A stretch of DNA of 64,000 nucleotides from Eleginops maclovinus (GCF_036324505.1 NC_086357.1:21897293-21961292), one strand, 5' to 3'; positions 1 through 13,214 are shown, counted from the first letter of the stretch. Notes: generated by a model not told the origin, from the letters alone. A program made the numbers and translations.

Positions 1-2227
1 AAGCTTAATGAAGCTCTGCATTGGCACCACTTGTATTCCTACCTCCCTAACAGGTGGTTTCATATCCTGTTTCCTTGTCAACACACCCTTTAAGTGCCAG
101 CAGAGTGCTATTGTTCTCCAGTGTTGTCTTTGGCATCTTTTTTGCCATTCATGTCTCACCAAGATGGATACTGGTTTTGGCTTTATCTTCCTCCCTGTGA
201 ACCGAGAACGACCCCCAATTTTCTTCGAGGAGGATCTAGAATTACTCCTTGAGGAAAAACTCTCTCAAAGTTAAAGCCGGGCTTTTCCAGGCTGCAGCAC
301 AGCGAAAGGGGATTCTTCTGCCTCCTTGGTGTCTAAGTGACCTCATCACAAAGCCTCCATGGCCAACTTTGTGTGTTTTTTCGACCACAGATGGAACTTA
401 TACAACCTTGCAGGGGTGGGTGGGGGGCAGAGTCACCACAGTCTGGATCTGCCTACTGCCATCTTTCTCCTTCTGTTGTCGCGACTGACCGTGCTAGAGA
501 GAAACAAGTTGATCACCGGCCTTTTTGACCTCTTTGTTAAATGTGTATCACTCAGGCTGTTGTAATGACTAACAGCCTAGCTTGCAAGCCAGCTCCCTAG
601 ACCACCTGCTGCTTCAGAGATTCTCGAAACATCCCCTCTTTAACTCCAAGTTATAGCAGATGGTAGAAAAGGCCAACAAGCAGCAGATATCTGGTCTTTG
701 ATCCAATCCGTCTTCCCCCTGCAGTGCTTGTCAAGCTCTGTGAATGGCCTTTAGCATCATAATCATCATTGGTCGACTGCTTGAGGTATTACAACTTTTA
801 GCACTCGCTTGATAGTTGCCTGATTAAACTCAGAGTTTCCACCCCATTCTTGCCAAAAGAAAGTCTATTAAAAAAGGCATAAAACGAATTGTTGGCAAAC
901 AAATAAGCGCATGTTTCATCATCTGAAGCTCAGCATGGTTTGATTGTAAAAATGCTAACTACGTATTAAACGCTGAGAGGAACCCCATCTGGGAAACACC
1001 TGACTCATTGAGCCTGTTTGCCTCAACCTGCCATGATTTGTTTTTCTTCACACGTAAAAGCAAACGATTCTCTGGTGAGAAATTGATCCCAAAATAGAAT
1101 TCTTCTTCTTTCAGATAGTGGGATGTCTTTCTTTGACGCCCCATCACCCTTCCTGATCATTAAGTCAGAGGAGGCCTTTTGTGACACACACACACTTGTA
1201 TTGGTAAACCATCTACGTCGCATCACATTGCTTTTTCTCTTCTTTTGTTTAGACGTGTCTTCCCGTCCTTGCTCATTCTTGAAGTCTGCGAAGACACTGA
1301 TGCTGATTCTTTCCCCCTCACAGCAGGAAGTTGGGGGCTCCATGATGCTTGAATATTTTATACATCCCATGCCTGTTTTTACCACCACATACAGAAAGTG
1401 CATGCTTCTGATAAAGGAATACTTTACACCTTCGATATCACCTTGAATATGAATCACTTACCCTGTGTCACCTTAAATTCGTGAAGAGAGTTATGTATTT
1501 CTCACATTCTTCCATGGTGACGAAAGAATCCATTTATAGAAGAAATGAATTGAAGTAGATTACGGACACATTGAAAAGCAGCAGCACTTTATCATCTGTT
1601 CACAAACTCTCACACAAACTCGTGTATTAAAATCACATTCTCATTCATCCAGTGGTATGCTCACCACGTCCTAAGCTCATGCATCTAAAACACTTACGCA
1701 TAACAGTAATTGAAAGAGTGCCTGCACAAGTGTATGAATGTTTATGCAGGAGTGTCAAGATTATACATATATATAAACACCAAAACCTGCAAACCTGTAA
1801 TCACCTACAGGAAGTATATCCATAGACATAGCGGCATAAATAAACTGATGTGTTGAGAGATGCTCTCTCTCTCTCACATTATCAACTCTGAAGTGAGTCT
1901 GCAAACTACCCCTGTTGTGGGATATAGTGAGTGCAAAACAGGATGCTCTTTATTCCTCTCTCTATCTTTGTTGTTTGTGTTTGCCAGTGATGGGTTTTGT
2001 GTTTGGAGGAACCGGTGGATAGTTCTATATTTAGGCTCCTTTATCCACCGTCACCGGGAATAGAATGAAGGATAAAGGTAAATAGTGATGATGTTTTTTC
2101 TGTATCAAATTGACGCTGAGAAAGAGACGGTACAATAATGCTATGTAACCCAACTTTGCCTGTACAACCAAATCTGTTAAACCCAAACAATTAAATATAC
2201 AAACAATCTTTTTCCTTGTCATTGCAG
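1..2227 (+). other. Last intron of the HCN channel gene
   Basis: The stretch ends in a polypyrimidine-rich tract and an AG directly before the HCN terminal exon. I looked in both strands for the preceding HCN exons (S6, C-linker, cyclic-nucleotide-binding domain) and found none, so they lie upstream of the window. Short open frames here have no recognisable domain and no protein-like composition. No repeat family stands out apart from a short CT-rich run near 1863-1877. Confidence 0.75.
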
Positions 2228-3198
2228 GCAAAAAGAACTCAATCCTGATGCACAAAGTTCAGCATGACCTGAACTCAGGTGTTTTCAACAACCGCGAGAA
2301 CGAGATGATCCAGGAGATAGTGAAATATGATCGGGAGATGGTTCAGCAGGTCGATGTACCACGTCCACGGGCCATGTCCATGACGCCTCCTCTACACGGC
2401 GGTATCTTTGATTCTCCAGGCACGTCTTCGCGTCCTCAGAATTCAGCAATTGCCACTCTGCAGCAGGCTGTAGCCATGAACTTCTGTGCCCCTATGCAAG
2501 GTAACTCGATGGGAGGGGGGAACCTGCAGTCACCCAGGATGATGAGGAGATTCCAGGTGCTGGAAAGTGTATCCAGCCCAGTGTCAGCCTCTCCACTGCA
2601 GTCTCATTTCCTCCCTTCTGGTGCCTTTGCCCCTGCCCTGGCCAGCCCCTCTGTCCAGAGCCCCCTGGCACTCGGACGACGATCATTCCAGTACGGCTCC
2701 AGTATGGCTGGCCCCACCTCAGGCTCCCAGCTCTCTCTGACCCAGCAGCACATGGCCAGCCCAGCACACCGGCCCAGCACACACAAGAGTACTCATTCCT
2801 TGCAAATGGGCGGTTTAAACCAAGACGCCAGGGCATTGTCAGCCTCTCAGCCCTCACTGCCTCATGAGGGGGTGCAACCAGGTGCCCCAAGTCCCCCCCA
2901 GTCCACACGAGTCTCCTCCACTTCTATTGGCCCCGCTCAGATACCATCGGGTATCACAGGTGTACGTAGCGCCATACCACACAGGGTGGTACTGCCCCAC
3001 CAGATGTCTGTGGGGGCTTTCCCTGTAGTATCCCTGCCCCCCGGGTCTGCGCAGGGCTTTGGGGCTGGTGCAGGGCTGGCAGTAGGGGGTGCGGGAACAG
3101 GTCTTGGGGACTCAGGACTACCCAAGAGGGACCCTATTGGGAGCCTTCCTGAGACAGACCACATCAATGTCAGATCCAGGCTTTCCTCAAACTTGTGA
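2228..3198 (+). CDS. hcn2: HCN pacemaker channel, terminal coding exon (partial gene)
   Basis: This is the last coding exon of a hyperpolarisation-activated, cyclic-nucleotide-gated cation channel, a plasma-membrane tetramer that carries the If/Ih pacemaker current. The exon starts after an AG acceptor with two bases that complete a glycine codon. It then reads [20 protein letters not shown], the highly conserved segment just after the cyclic-nucleotide-binding domain, followed by the [12 protein letters not shown] helix. The remaining 250 or so residues are the variable, Ser/Pro/Gly-rich cytoplasmic tail. It contains the family motifs [11 protein letters not shown] and [12 protein letters not shown] and ends in RSRLSSNL, whose last three residues (SNL) are the TRIP8b-binding C-terminus of HCN channels. 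The exon encodes 322 residues plus the split glycine. The family call is secure. The paralog (HCN2) is inferred from the neighbouring polrmt and fgf22, because the tail itself is poorly conserved. A teleost-specific duplicate (a or b copy) cannot be told apart here. Confidence 0.9.
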
Positions 3199-3760
3199 TC
3201 TTAATTAAACTCTTCTAGTGGACTCTAATGAGGGGCTGGACTGCAGGAGCACGGGGGGATTTCTGCTCTCTCTCCCACAATCTGTCTGCTCGAGTTTGAC
3301 TATCCGAATGTATGAATGATAAGTGAGTGGCAGCAGGGAGAAACCAAGAGCAGACTGTTCTAACATAAAGTCTGTATGAGGACTTTTGAATCTGCAGCAC
3401 TGAGTTGTTTCTACTCACAGACTTAGTTGCACAGTTGTAGTAACGTAGCATCCTCCCATCTCTAACGTCTTTATTTACTGTATTTTACAACATAGTCAAC
3501 AACGTACCGTATCCTCTTTATTATCCTTTCATTCACGTCATGTAATGCAAACTTGTGGTCGGGTGGATGGGACTAAAACTAAATCAGGGACCTGCTTCAG
3601 ATATCAGAAGTTGTATTTGAGTTTAACTACTGTGTCTACTATGATATTGTCTGGCTGTAAAAGACGATCATCTCGCAAAGGTACAAGTAATGTAGTTTTT
3701 GTAAGAAACCTAAAAAGTTTGAACATTAAAAGTGTGTTTTTCTTATATTTCTTAAGACCA
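3199..3760 (+). other. Probable hcn2 3' untranslated region
   Basis: Non-coding sequence follows the hcn2 stop codon. An ATTAAA hexamer at 3725-3730, followed by a T-rich stretch, is the nearest plausible polyadenylation signal. A canonical AATAAA occurs only further on (5588-5593). The 3' end is a guess without transcript data. Confidence 0.35.
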
Positions 3761-6700
3761 TAGACAATATTTGTAAGCACAAATTCCAATATGACCTTAT
3801 TATAAATATTTCGAGCCATATTATTCCCAGACTATTGAACATAATTTAAAAAATCAAACTCTGATTTTGTGAATGTTGTTGGCCTCTTTTGTAAGCCTCC
3901 CCTGCCTCTGATAGTCCCCACAAATAATGAGCCCCTAAGACAGACAATGAATAACCTTCATACCTAAAGTACAGCTGTGGAACAAATTTCCAGCCAAGCC
4001 ATCGATCTCTACAGGAAATTTCCGCTCGTTTGTTTAATTTAAAGTTGCATCAATCAATATTTATTATATTTACAGTGGGGAAAATGACTAAGAGAAATGT
4101 GAAAGGAGTTGCTTGTATTGATGAACCCACAGAGAGGGATCTGTATCTCCATTGACCTTCTTTTTTAAAGCAAATATCTTTGGTTTTAAAGCTCATAGAT
4201 TTTCTGCCAGTTCAGATGTATCACTCATTAGCCCTGTTTTCAATAGCGAAAGGCAAAAGTTTTCAGCAAACTTAAACCGTTTGTCGACCTGCATATTAAG
4301 CAAGCAAGGGAATCAGATGTTTACCTCAGGAGTTGATATCGACTTAACCAGAATAATATATATATTAAAAAAAAGGTGGCCTGTAAAGAAAGCTCCAGTG
4401 GTATTCAAATGTGGCTAGTGTCTGCTGATGTGTAAACAGTTAGTAAAGTAATAATGTCAGCTTGTTTTTCGCCATTGTTTTTCCATTTTAGCGGCTTAAA
4501 ATACATTGATGCAGCTTCAAGATTCATCAATCAGATCCTATTAAAACATCCCTGACTCAAAGACACTTCTCTTGACAGCAGATTATTTAAAGTGATAGTT
4601 GTAAGACCGTTGTCACGTGAGTAGCAACAGACCAAGTATTCAAATGTATCTAAGAAATTATTATTCACTGCCAGTTAATTACAACGAATTTTGTACGACT
4701 CAAAATGTAAATCCATTCAAACTCACATAATGCAAATATAAATCCATATTTTTTTCTAACCCTGGATCTCACATTTCTTGCAGCAGCAGCTTGGGCACAT
4801 TGTTACTATGCCAAAGTGAATTCCATACAGATAATGAAACTGCAGAGCTCAGCCTTACTGTAAACGCTACAGCTTCGATCAACAGCCAAGGACAGTGCGG
4901 ATCCTTTGCAGGGTGTATATTGCAGCGTGCCTCTGTCATTGACGTCTCAAAAAGAGTCCATCAGATGCCGCTGAGTTGTGTCCAAAAGCATTAAAAAGGG
5001 GAACATTTCTGAACCTGACATTATACTCGCCACATCTCATTAATGCCTGGACCATTACTGGGTAATGACACTGGAAATTGGAATTCCTCCGGTCTGTTCG
5101 GGACTGTTATTATTCTCCTTTCAATGGTTTCCATATTTCAGTGTCAGTGATTTGCATTTTCGTTTTGCTTAGTTTCAGTCCCTGCGTTGTTATCCACCTT
5201 GAGAGTTCCAAATGGTACAAGGTTGAAGGTTTGTAAGTATTTTTATACAGTGTTTTTGAGATCTGTTGTGTTTTTGTTCTAAGCCCAAATTATGCCCTTT
5301 GGAACCTATTTGAATGCCTTGAAAAATAATGAATATCGAGGCTTGTTATGGTAATAGTGTTTTACTGAACTTCTCATTGTGTCCTGGAGAGAACGTCTCA
5401 GGACAAGCAATGCCTTCAGTTACAAAACAACTTCATGGACATTTTTACTTCATTAGAAAGCACACAGTAGAGGAAGATGAAAGGATACGGAAAGGATGAA
5501 TTGCAAAAAAACAAAGGGTCGGTAGCTAAACCTACAACACAAGCAGATATAAGTAACTCCCATGTTCCCAAACAACCCCACACTTTTAATAAAAGCTGAA
5601 GAACGAACAAAGTGAAACCAAAGTTTCTGTTTATGTATGCAAATGTTTAAACCTGTTGAATTATTCTGACTGAATAACTAACTGAAGGTACTAATCAGAT
5701 TACACTTAATACGTTTGGTAATATTGACAGCAATAAGTGTTTGATAAAGAGTCAGTGGTCCGATTAAGTTCTGCTTTATTGTTGAGATGTTGATGGAGAT
5801 TCAATATTTTCCCAAACTTTACAAGATTATGTTTAAAGCCGGATTTTGTAGCTACCGTTTGCATTAAAGGACATGTATCACTTCGTTCCCTACAGTCGCT
5901 CACAGTTTATATAATACTCTGCCAGATGCTCTGCATGGTTTCTCCTATTGTGTAGGTTTTATTTGTTTATTTATTTTTCTAATCTCCTTCCACAGTCCAT
6001 CTGCAAATGCTAGACTTTTTGACAAATGCTTCTGCTTGATGATTTTGCCTTTTATTCTATAACCTCTGAAATCTAATTAGCATGTTGCCCAGAACCCTTT
6101 AAATGCACTTTTCTCTCTTTTTGCAACTTTACAAACACATTTATTAATTTCTTATTGTAAGCAGCTGTTCTAACACACACACACACACACAGACCTGCGT
6201 CAGCAACACCAACAGAAGCATTTGTGTTAGCCAAATTGTGACACTTTCCTTATTGACCTTTCTTTTCTGTCGCCAATGTATGGAAGATGATGAGGGCCAC
6301 AAGTGAGGTTTTTTAAAAGATCTGACCTAAAGTGAACACGTTGTTTTTGTTCTGAGAAAAAATATTATATATCTTTTCTAAAATCTCAGAATTCTGACCT
6401 TTACCTCAGACTCATAGGAAAAATGTCAGTAAATAAATGTCTCTTTTGGTCCAATCTCACAATAAATTTGTCAAATGTGGCCCTATCCACTTCCGCCCAA
6501 TTGCTACAGCGTTTGCAGAGTTACTATCCTTCCATTTGAATGTGTCTTTGGATTAGTTAGTTAGTAGTAGTAGTATGGTAAAATATGGAGATCAGGGCGT
6601 TTGAAAAGTTTACATACAAGGGCTGTTCTTTGGATTGAGGAAACATGTAATCCTGTCATCTAAATGTAGATGATTTCTCTCTTATTGGAGTATAACATAA

Positions 6701-7599
6701 TCTTTATACTACTTGTTCCTGTACTGAACAGTAAAATACAAAACAGTGACCACTGCACTAATTGTTATTACTTTACGTTCTGACTTTTTCGCTTTCTTTC
6801 TTTCTTCTCTCAGATCTCAGATAATTAAATGACATTCGATAATACAGTGACTCGGTACAAAGCAAACTCCAATTCATACCTAAACACTACAGAAAAATGT
6901 AGTGTATAGTCTAATGTAATACATTCATAAATGAATACATTCCCTTGTATCTCAGGCAGTCGCTGTCGTTGAAATCAGACACTAGCAGTGCAGTACAAGT
7001 GTTTCTGTGTCAGGGGCCTGATTTTCTTTTTCTGGGTCTCTCTATAGTTGTCACATCCCATAAAGTTTACCATGCATACCTACAGTAGTGCCTAGCATAC
7101 ACTTAGTCCCTGCATACTTTATTCCTTGTGTGGGTGGCTGTAGAAATATATATTTTTAATGTAAGCTCCTCCTAATACACTCATCTCTGTCAGTTATATC
7201 TATCTGCAACACATGTAGAACATAAAATAAATTGTGTTTCAGTACAGAATGATTCCTCTGCTGCGTGTTTAGTCAACAAAAATAGGTTTAAAACTATTCT
7301 TATTAGAAGCAGATCATTACTGCACTAAAGGCATGTGATGGTGAATGTCTCTGCTTTCTGTTAGACATTATATTACAGTGTGTGTCAGAGTTACAATGGC
7401 ATATGAATCTTTGTTATAATTGTTTACAAACTTACATATTTAATATAATCTGATTATTTGTCTGGTTATCAAGAACAATGACACTTCAAACTCAGTAAAA
7501 GAATATTTCAATATTTATTGTGCTGAATTTATTTGAGTATTTGAATGCAGTCATTATAAAATGTGACATTTTCAAACCCTCTTATGTGCTGTTGTACAT
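3761..7599. other. Intergenic AT-rich spacer between hcn2 and polrmt
   Basis: I see no gene here. Open frames are short and of random composition. A short CA run sits at about 6174-6190. No terminal inverted repeats or transposon coding remnants were recognised. Confidence 0.6.
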
Positions 7600-8016
7600 T
7601 TTTAAAATGGCCCTTTTATCCTTTTTGTTTTCCTTTCCAAAGTTCCCTCAAGAGGGAGTTTCTCTCCCATACACTCCCCGCCCCTTCCTAAATCGCCTTG
7701 TTTGGAATCCTATGTTTCCTTCCATGACATCATTATGTAACATTTGCGTTTCTATTGGCTAGCAGTCCAAAACATTGTACCTTCTGGGGTTATGGGCGGG
7801 ACATCTCTAAGCGGTTGACCAATCACAACAGAGCCGACCAGCTAACCAATCAGAGCAGACTGGACTCTGGTTTCAGACAGAGGCTGAAAAAAGGTGATGC
7901 AGCACAGGCAGTATGAGAAAAATACAGAGCTTTTTGAACATTAAAGAATGGAGACATGTCCCAGGAGAGGCACAGCATACAAATATGAAACTAAAAAATG
8001 AGCATAAGCCCCTTTC
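7600..8016 (+). mobile_element. Interspersed repeat, CCAAT-bearing family, copy A
   Basis: The core shows the family hallmarks: GTTGACCAATCACAACAGAG, then CTAACCAATCAGAGCAGACT, a CTGGTTTCAGACAGAGG block, GCTTTTTGAACATTAAAG, and GGAGACATGTCCC. The ends resemble degenerate inverted repeats (AAAATGGCCC on the left, AAGCCCCTTT on the right). Four more copies lie at 18616, 33285, 35254 and 58905. There is no coding capacity, so it is most likely a non-autonomous DNA element (MITE-like). The superfamily is not certain. Confidence 0.7.
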
Positions 8017-8636
8017 AGATCAGCTATAACTTATATACATATATTTGATGTTTGTGCGTCTTCGAAAAGCTATCAAGAAAATTCATTTGAAAAAAATTTT
8101 TGCCCTGTTATAAAAAAAGGGCTGACAACACTTTTATGAAATGCTAAAACATCTCTAACATCAAACATTTCTTGAGTCCAATATTCTTTCATACTTAGTG
8201 CTTAGTGCTTCTTGATTAGTCAAGAGTACCATTTCGTCTACATTGCTGGTGTGGCAGCCAGAGTTTTCCCTGCACGGTTGGGACAGATGGTCTCCAAAGG
8301 GGAAACTGAAGACTTCAAACAGTTGAGTGATTTATCCATCAAAAGCCTAGCACTTTATAATTGACTAATTATTTTTACCACATTAAAAGTCCAAACCTCC
8401 ACTTAATGTTATCCAAGTAAATATCATAAAGAAGCATTTTAACATCAAAAGAAAAAAGAAAGTTCATTGGATATGAAGGAGGGCCTCTGACACGTCTCCT
8501 CTACGCAGGTCTAGTTCACTGAAGCCTCTCTGCGTCAGGCACCAGATGTGTGTGTACCGTGTGTGTTTGATGGCTGTTAATCAACCCATCACTGCTTGTC
8601 AGTGCGAATAAAGGTCAGACAAAGGAAACTCAAATT

Positions 8637-8637
<1 letters not shown>

Positions 8638-8705
<68 letters not shown>
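8638..8705. repeat. (CA)n microsatellite
   Basis: An uninterrupted run of about 34 CA dinucleotides. It creates artificial His/Thr and Cys/Val open frames on the two strands. Confidence 0.95.
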
Positions 8706-8707
<2 letters not shown>

Positions 8708-9221
8708 GCCAACACTGTACCACCTGTCTCTCAAACAGCAGCACTCCCTCTCCACGGTGCTCACCCTACTTCCTCTCCCCCACTGACAGAGAGCTCTTGC
8801 CCTACATGCCCCTTCCAGGACTGTCTGCACACTCTGCTCCCCTGAAAGAGCTGCTGAGTGCATGGCCCTTCCTGACACCGAGGGCCATGAGATAGGCCAG
8901 GATAGCCCAGGAGCCTGGCAGGGAAATCAAAGCGCGCTCAGTGAGAGTGAGTGGTGCAGCTATCTGAGAGTGGCTTCCAGTTCTGGCAGAAAGCAACCAA
9001 CACTTCCCGTGTCCCCTCTCTGATGATCCTGTGGAGGGAATAAAGAGTTTGCTAAAAGCCCCACACTCACATCTCCTAGATGAGATTCACTAACACAGGT
9101 GAGGTGTCATTCTGTGAAATAGCTGCATATTTTCTCATCAGCAAACATTTCATTCAAATGTAATTTACATGTAAAGCGGATAATATGTCTGCCATGCCAA
9201 ATAATCATCACTTTCTATTAA
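8706..9221. other. Intergenic, no gene seen
   Basis: Moderately GC-rich single-copy-looking sequence follows the CA run. An open frame runs out of the microsatellite, but it has no recognisable domain. Nothing else can be supported. Confidence 0.5.
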
Positions 9222-9310
9222 TGGTCATGGTGGGTTGCAACCTATCCCAGCATGCTTCAGGTGTGAGACAGGGAAACACCCCCAATCCATTTTATCACAA
9301 GGCTAGCACA
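9222..9310 (+). mobile_element. Fragment of a LINE/SINE 3' region
   Basis: The words GGTCATGGTGGGTTGCAACC, CTATCCCAGCATGC and ACAGGGAAACACCC resemble the tail of a widespread fish retroposon that reads roughly 'cctatcccagc...gggaaacaccctggac'. Only about 90 bp are recognisable and they are diverged, so this is an old fragment. Confidence 0.45.
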
Positions 9311-9505
9311 GACATGTCAAGCTTCAAGACACCAACATTCACAACTCAAATCAAAGACATGTTTGAAATACAAAGAAATCAATGTCCTGTTTACTCAAGC
9401 TTGTTTACTGGAAATGTTGGGCTTGAGAGTGCCCAATCCTCCCTGACCTTGAAAAAAAATGGCTTGATGAAACAATACAAACTCGATACCCACTTGTTTG
9501 TTCTT

Positions 9506-9588
9506 CCAGAGCTTTCCGCTGCATCGCCAAGTCTTCATCAGCAGATGCGTTTCTATCTGCTGCTGATGAAGATGGTTCAAAGCTCCGG
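9506..9588. repeat. Imperfect long hairpin
   Basis: The inner arms CTTCATCAGCAGAT (9533-9546) and ATCTGCTGCTGATGAAG (9555-9571) pair around an 8-base loop with one bulge. The outer arms CCAGAGCTTT (9506-9515) and AAAGCTCCGG (9579-9588) pair with one mismatch. It could be a small palindromic transposon relic or a foldback transcript; no function can be assigned. Confidence 0.6.
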
Positions 9589-10549
9589 AAAAAGGAAATC
9601 TATAAAAATGGCCACACCGGTTAAAAATGACCTTCATTTTTGCAAGTCCTACATAAACCATTTTAAAGAAAGGAACATGATATAATCTACTCAATTGCTG
9701 TAACGTAGTATTATTTAATTCTTATGAAGTATTAAATAGAACATTTAACAACATCAATCCTCGTACTATAATTATAGCATGACAGAGTAGAGGTCAGACC
9801 TTGAATGTTTCAATACATCAAATTTATATAAAATGTATGTCCAGAGAGCTTTTACAGCCTAGGATCTCAATCAATAATTCAAAAGATTTTGTATTTAAGG
9901 CACTCCATATTCAAATCAATCATTTGAAAATGACAAACAGGGTCAAGAGACATGAGCGTGTACAGAGTCTGATCTATCAGCATGTGCTCAAAGAGGGAAC
10001 AACTTTTTTAAAGTAAGTAAACAATAACATTTTCTCTCTCAGGAGATGTGAGAACTGGATAGTTCCCTTATACAGAAACATCATCAACAAAACATGGTTA
10101 TCCCTTGAGAGGACCAGTAATGGAAGCTTTTTGACTACTTCCTGCTACCAGCCGTGCTCCATTAGGCTATTGCAGGTCGGCCCGGTGCAACTCTCGGATC
10201 TGACAGCAGACATCCTTGGAATAACCCCAGAGTAAATGATACAGGCCCATCAACATTTTGCTGTGTGAGCACCTCTGATATCCTGTCTACTTCCTCAGCA
10301 CAAAGAAGATGGTAGCTTATGCTCCCGTCATCTCAACATGTATGAATGTGTATGCTCCCTGCCCTGATCCTCTGCACTTACCCTCCACATGTTCTGCCTT
10401 TTTGTATATCTGACGTATTGCCAGCGTTTTAAAGCTCCTATAGCTGTCCCTGTGGCGCGAGTCACAGCTATTGATTGAGACACTTATCCCCTCAGAATCC
10501 ATTCATCCATGACCACTCCTTGATGTCGAGGTCATGATGTGTTGTAGAC

Positions 10550-11090
10550 TATAGTTAGTCCTAAACAAGTCATAGTACGTTTTTAAACAAGCTTTAGAAA
10601 TATCCTAGCATGGCATGTCATGAAAACACGAATCGAAAATATATTGAATAAGTTATAGTATGTCGTATGAATTCATAAATGGTCATAGTATAGTATGTCA
10701 AAAAAGTCAGAAATTGTCTAATACAGTATGCCATTTAAAGACGAATAGTTTAGTCTTGCTATATTATAGTGTGTTATAGAAAAATGTCATGAAAAATGGA
10801 ATGTATAGTACTATAGTAATTTAAAAGTAATAATTTGTCATGAAAAAGTGATGTACTGTCATAAAACAAATCTAAGTATAGGCAAAGGTGTCAAGAAATA
10901 AATAAAAAAAGCCATTTTAAAATAAAATAAAATAGAATATAACGTCATAAACAATAAAAAACTCAGTAAAATTAGAAAATAAATAAATACATGTATTAAA
11001 AAATGAATAAAAGGGTCACACTCATAAATACATAAAAAACATGGTATAATTTGTCATAAGAAAATCATATTATGGTATGATATTAAAAAG
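10550..11090. repeat. Degenerate AT-rich minisatellite
   Basis: The words 'catagtatagtatgtc', 'gtcatgaaaaa' and 'tagtatgtc' recur in diverged units of a few tens of bases. The later part becomes a run of AAATAAA-type words. It looks like an old satellite-like tract with no coding potential. Confidence 0.6.
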
Positions 11091-11594
11091 TGACATTGGC
11101 CTACATTTCTTCTCCCAGCCCGGTGTCAGGGGCTAAGCTGTGAGATGTTGCTCAGTACGTGTGAAGTACAGTAAGTGAGAGCACTTTAAAGAGCTCTGTC
11201 CTTGACAACGGACCCCACAGAGGTCAGGGAGAGGAGACACGCTGCGACGCCGCCTGGAAGGATACCTTGGCTTAGTTTGATGGTAAGTTCAGTGTGAAGG
11301 ACACATCAGCTGAGTTTAGAAAAGCACAGTTTAACCAAAAGGGAAATGTACTCTTTGTAGTGTGATGTAAACTTTTTGTTGGAGCGCCGAAAAATAGGCT
11401 AAATTCTAGCATCATATTTAGCATGTGAGGGTCGTGATTTCTCATCTAACTCTCTGCAAGAAAGAAAGACGATATTTCCCAAACTGTGTAATATTTACTG
11501 TGGTGAGTGTTGTCTTATGTGGAAAACCGTCTTTGATTTCTGATGTTATGAGAAAGAGACGGCTACATTTTCAAAACAATATTTATATTAAATA

Positions 11595-11885
11595 GGAAAA
11601 AGACACTAAAATCCTATTAAAAGATGTGTGTCCTAATTGTCCAGTGAGTGAAGTTAAAATATTCTGCATTGATTTGGTCAGTCATTAGGTCACATGATAA
11701 CAGTATCAATATCTTGTAGAAAAAACCCACTAAAATACGATAAAAATGTGGTGTCCTATTTTTCCAATTTAGTAATACAAGGATGCATTTATTTAGAGTC
11801 ATTGGGTCAAACAAGGAAAGCTATATAAAACAAATATTCGATTTACTAACCTAAGAAAGAGGTGTGTCCTCCTTGTTTAGCCTAG
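11595..11885. repeat. Three diverged tandem units of about 115-123 bp
   Basis: The block 'gaaaaa..cactaaaat.c.attaaaa..tgtg.gtcct' occurs at about 11595 and again at about 11719. A third unit carries the GGTGTGTCCT word. The GTCCT words are at 11630, 11753 and 11866, giving periods of 123 and 113 bp. Confidence 0.55.
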
Positions 11886-12680
11886 TAACAAAATACTGAA
11901 CAATCCTCTGACTGCTGAAGAGAGTGGACGTCTGTCATACATCAACCTTAAACTAACTTAACCACAACAAATGTCTTTATTTTCGGGTGCCAATAAAGGT
12001 CTACTTCCATTTGAAATGTCTGTGAACATGAAAGGAAATCTGTCTGTATAATTTAAATCTAATCAGGTGAAAAACACCCAAACCTTTCATTAAAATTGAA
12101 CCTAATAAACGTGAATGTGCCTGCAATACCAATGGCCGCCCTGACGGAAAAACACATTTTAAAGAGTATTTCAGTGTAAAACCAAGTCTGTAGAAACAGG
12201 AAGTCATGTGAAAAAAATGAGGAGCATCTCTTTGTGCATGTGACTATGCAAATCATCCCAAAAACCTACAGTCTGATCAGCACACTATTTATGCCCCCTT
12301 GAAGATTATTTCCATTTCATTACATTGTCACTCAGCCAGCTTTGTTTGGCCACAGTCTACATTTGCCTTTGAACATCAACGGCCCCTTTTGTCTGAAACT
12401 GCTGTATCGTTCCCAGCAATGATCAGATAGCACTTCTGCTATTTTTACTTCTAGATGTGGCACTGGCCCAGAAAAATAAGATCTGAGTTGATTAGTGAAG
12501 CCTGCAAACCCTTTGTGGTGCATCTAAAAGGAGGCCTTCATCTCACAATACACAAAGGACTTGAAATATGCAGATAGAACTAAAAAAAACAGGCTCTCAT
12601 TCATCCATTTAAGCACAGTAAGAATACCAGCCATTTCTTCGAAACCGCTGAATTAATAAGCAGACATTTTAAGAAAGGCC

Positions 12681-12686
12681 TTTATT
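12681..12686 (-). promoter_or_regulatory. Candidate polyadenylation signal for polrmt
   Basis: AATAAA on the minus strand, the first canonical hexamer after the polrmt stop codon, about 780 nt downstream. No transcript evidence is available. Confidence 0.3.
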
Positions 12687-12965
12687 TTAGAGCAATTGTC
12701 AGTTGCTTAGTCACTCCTAATAGGTAAGAATCAAGAGCTTCATGTGACACAATGCTACCAAAACACCATTTGACTTGTTCCTCAAGATTCCTGCAAGGGT
12801 CCTGTATCCCCCAGTTCAGTTTGTCTTTCATTTCCTCATTAAACGCCTCTTCTTCAAACTTTCAGAAAATGTTCTTCAGAAGGCATCCTGTGATGGGATC
12901 GATGAAGAGGTGGGATAGTCCAAAGCAAGTCAACGCTCTGCTGAGGTCCTCACAGCAGGACACGG

Positions 12966-12993
12966 ACACACACACACACACACACACACACAC
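12966..12993. repeat. (CA)n microsatellite
   Basis: A short uninterrupted CA run. A second CA run lies nearby at 13074-13094. Confidence 0.9.
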
Positions 12994-13214
12994 GACTGGC
13001 AATTGAAGTTTACAGGGGAAAAGTTTATAGAGCAGCAGAATAGTTGCATAGTGATGAGGTCAGTATGGCTTATACACACACACACACACACACATTTACC
13101 TGAATACGGTATAAGCATCCATACTAACAGGTCATTTCACTGATTGAAGTCTTTACATTCCCATCTGCTGCTGATTCTCTCATCATTTTGCCTGGATGAG
13201 TATCCTATCCTATC

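Noticed and set aside
1023..1457. A 144-codon minus-strand frame inside the hcn2 intron
   Set aside because: No recognisable domain, no splice-site support and a random-looking composition.
1..2227. Upstream HCN exons (cyclic-nucleotide-binding domain)
   Set aside because: No frame in this stretch encodes the conserved domain sequences, so the exons are outside the window.
2492..2908. A 138-codon frame antisense to the hcn2 exon
   Set aside because: It is a shadow of the GC-rich HCN tail-coding sequence on the other strand.
9185..9685. A 166-codon plus-strand frame in the spacer
   Set aside because: It crosses a retroposon fragment and the hairpin and has no protein-like features.
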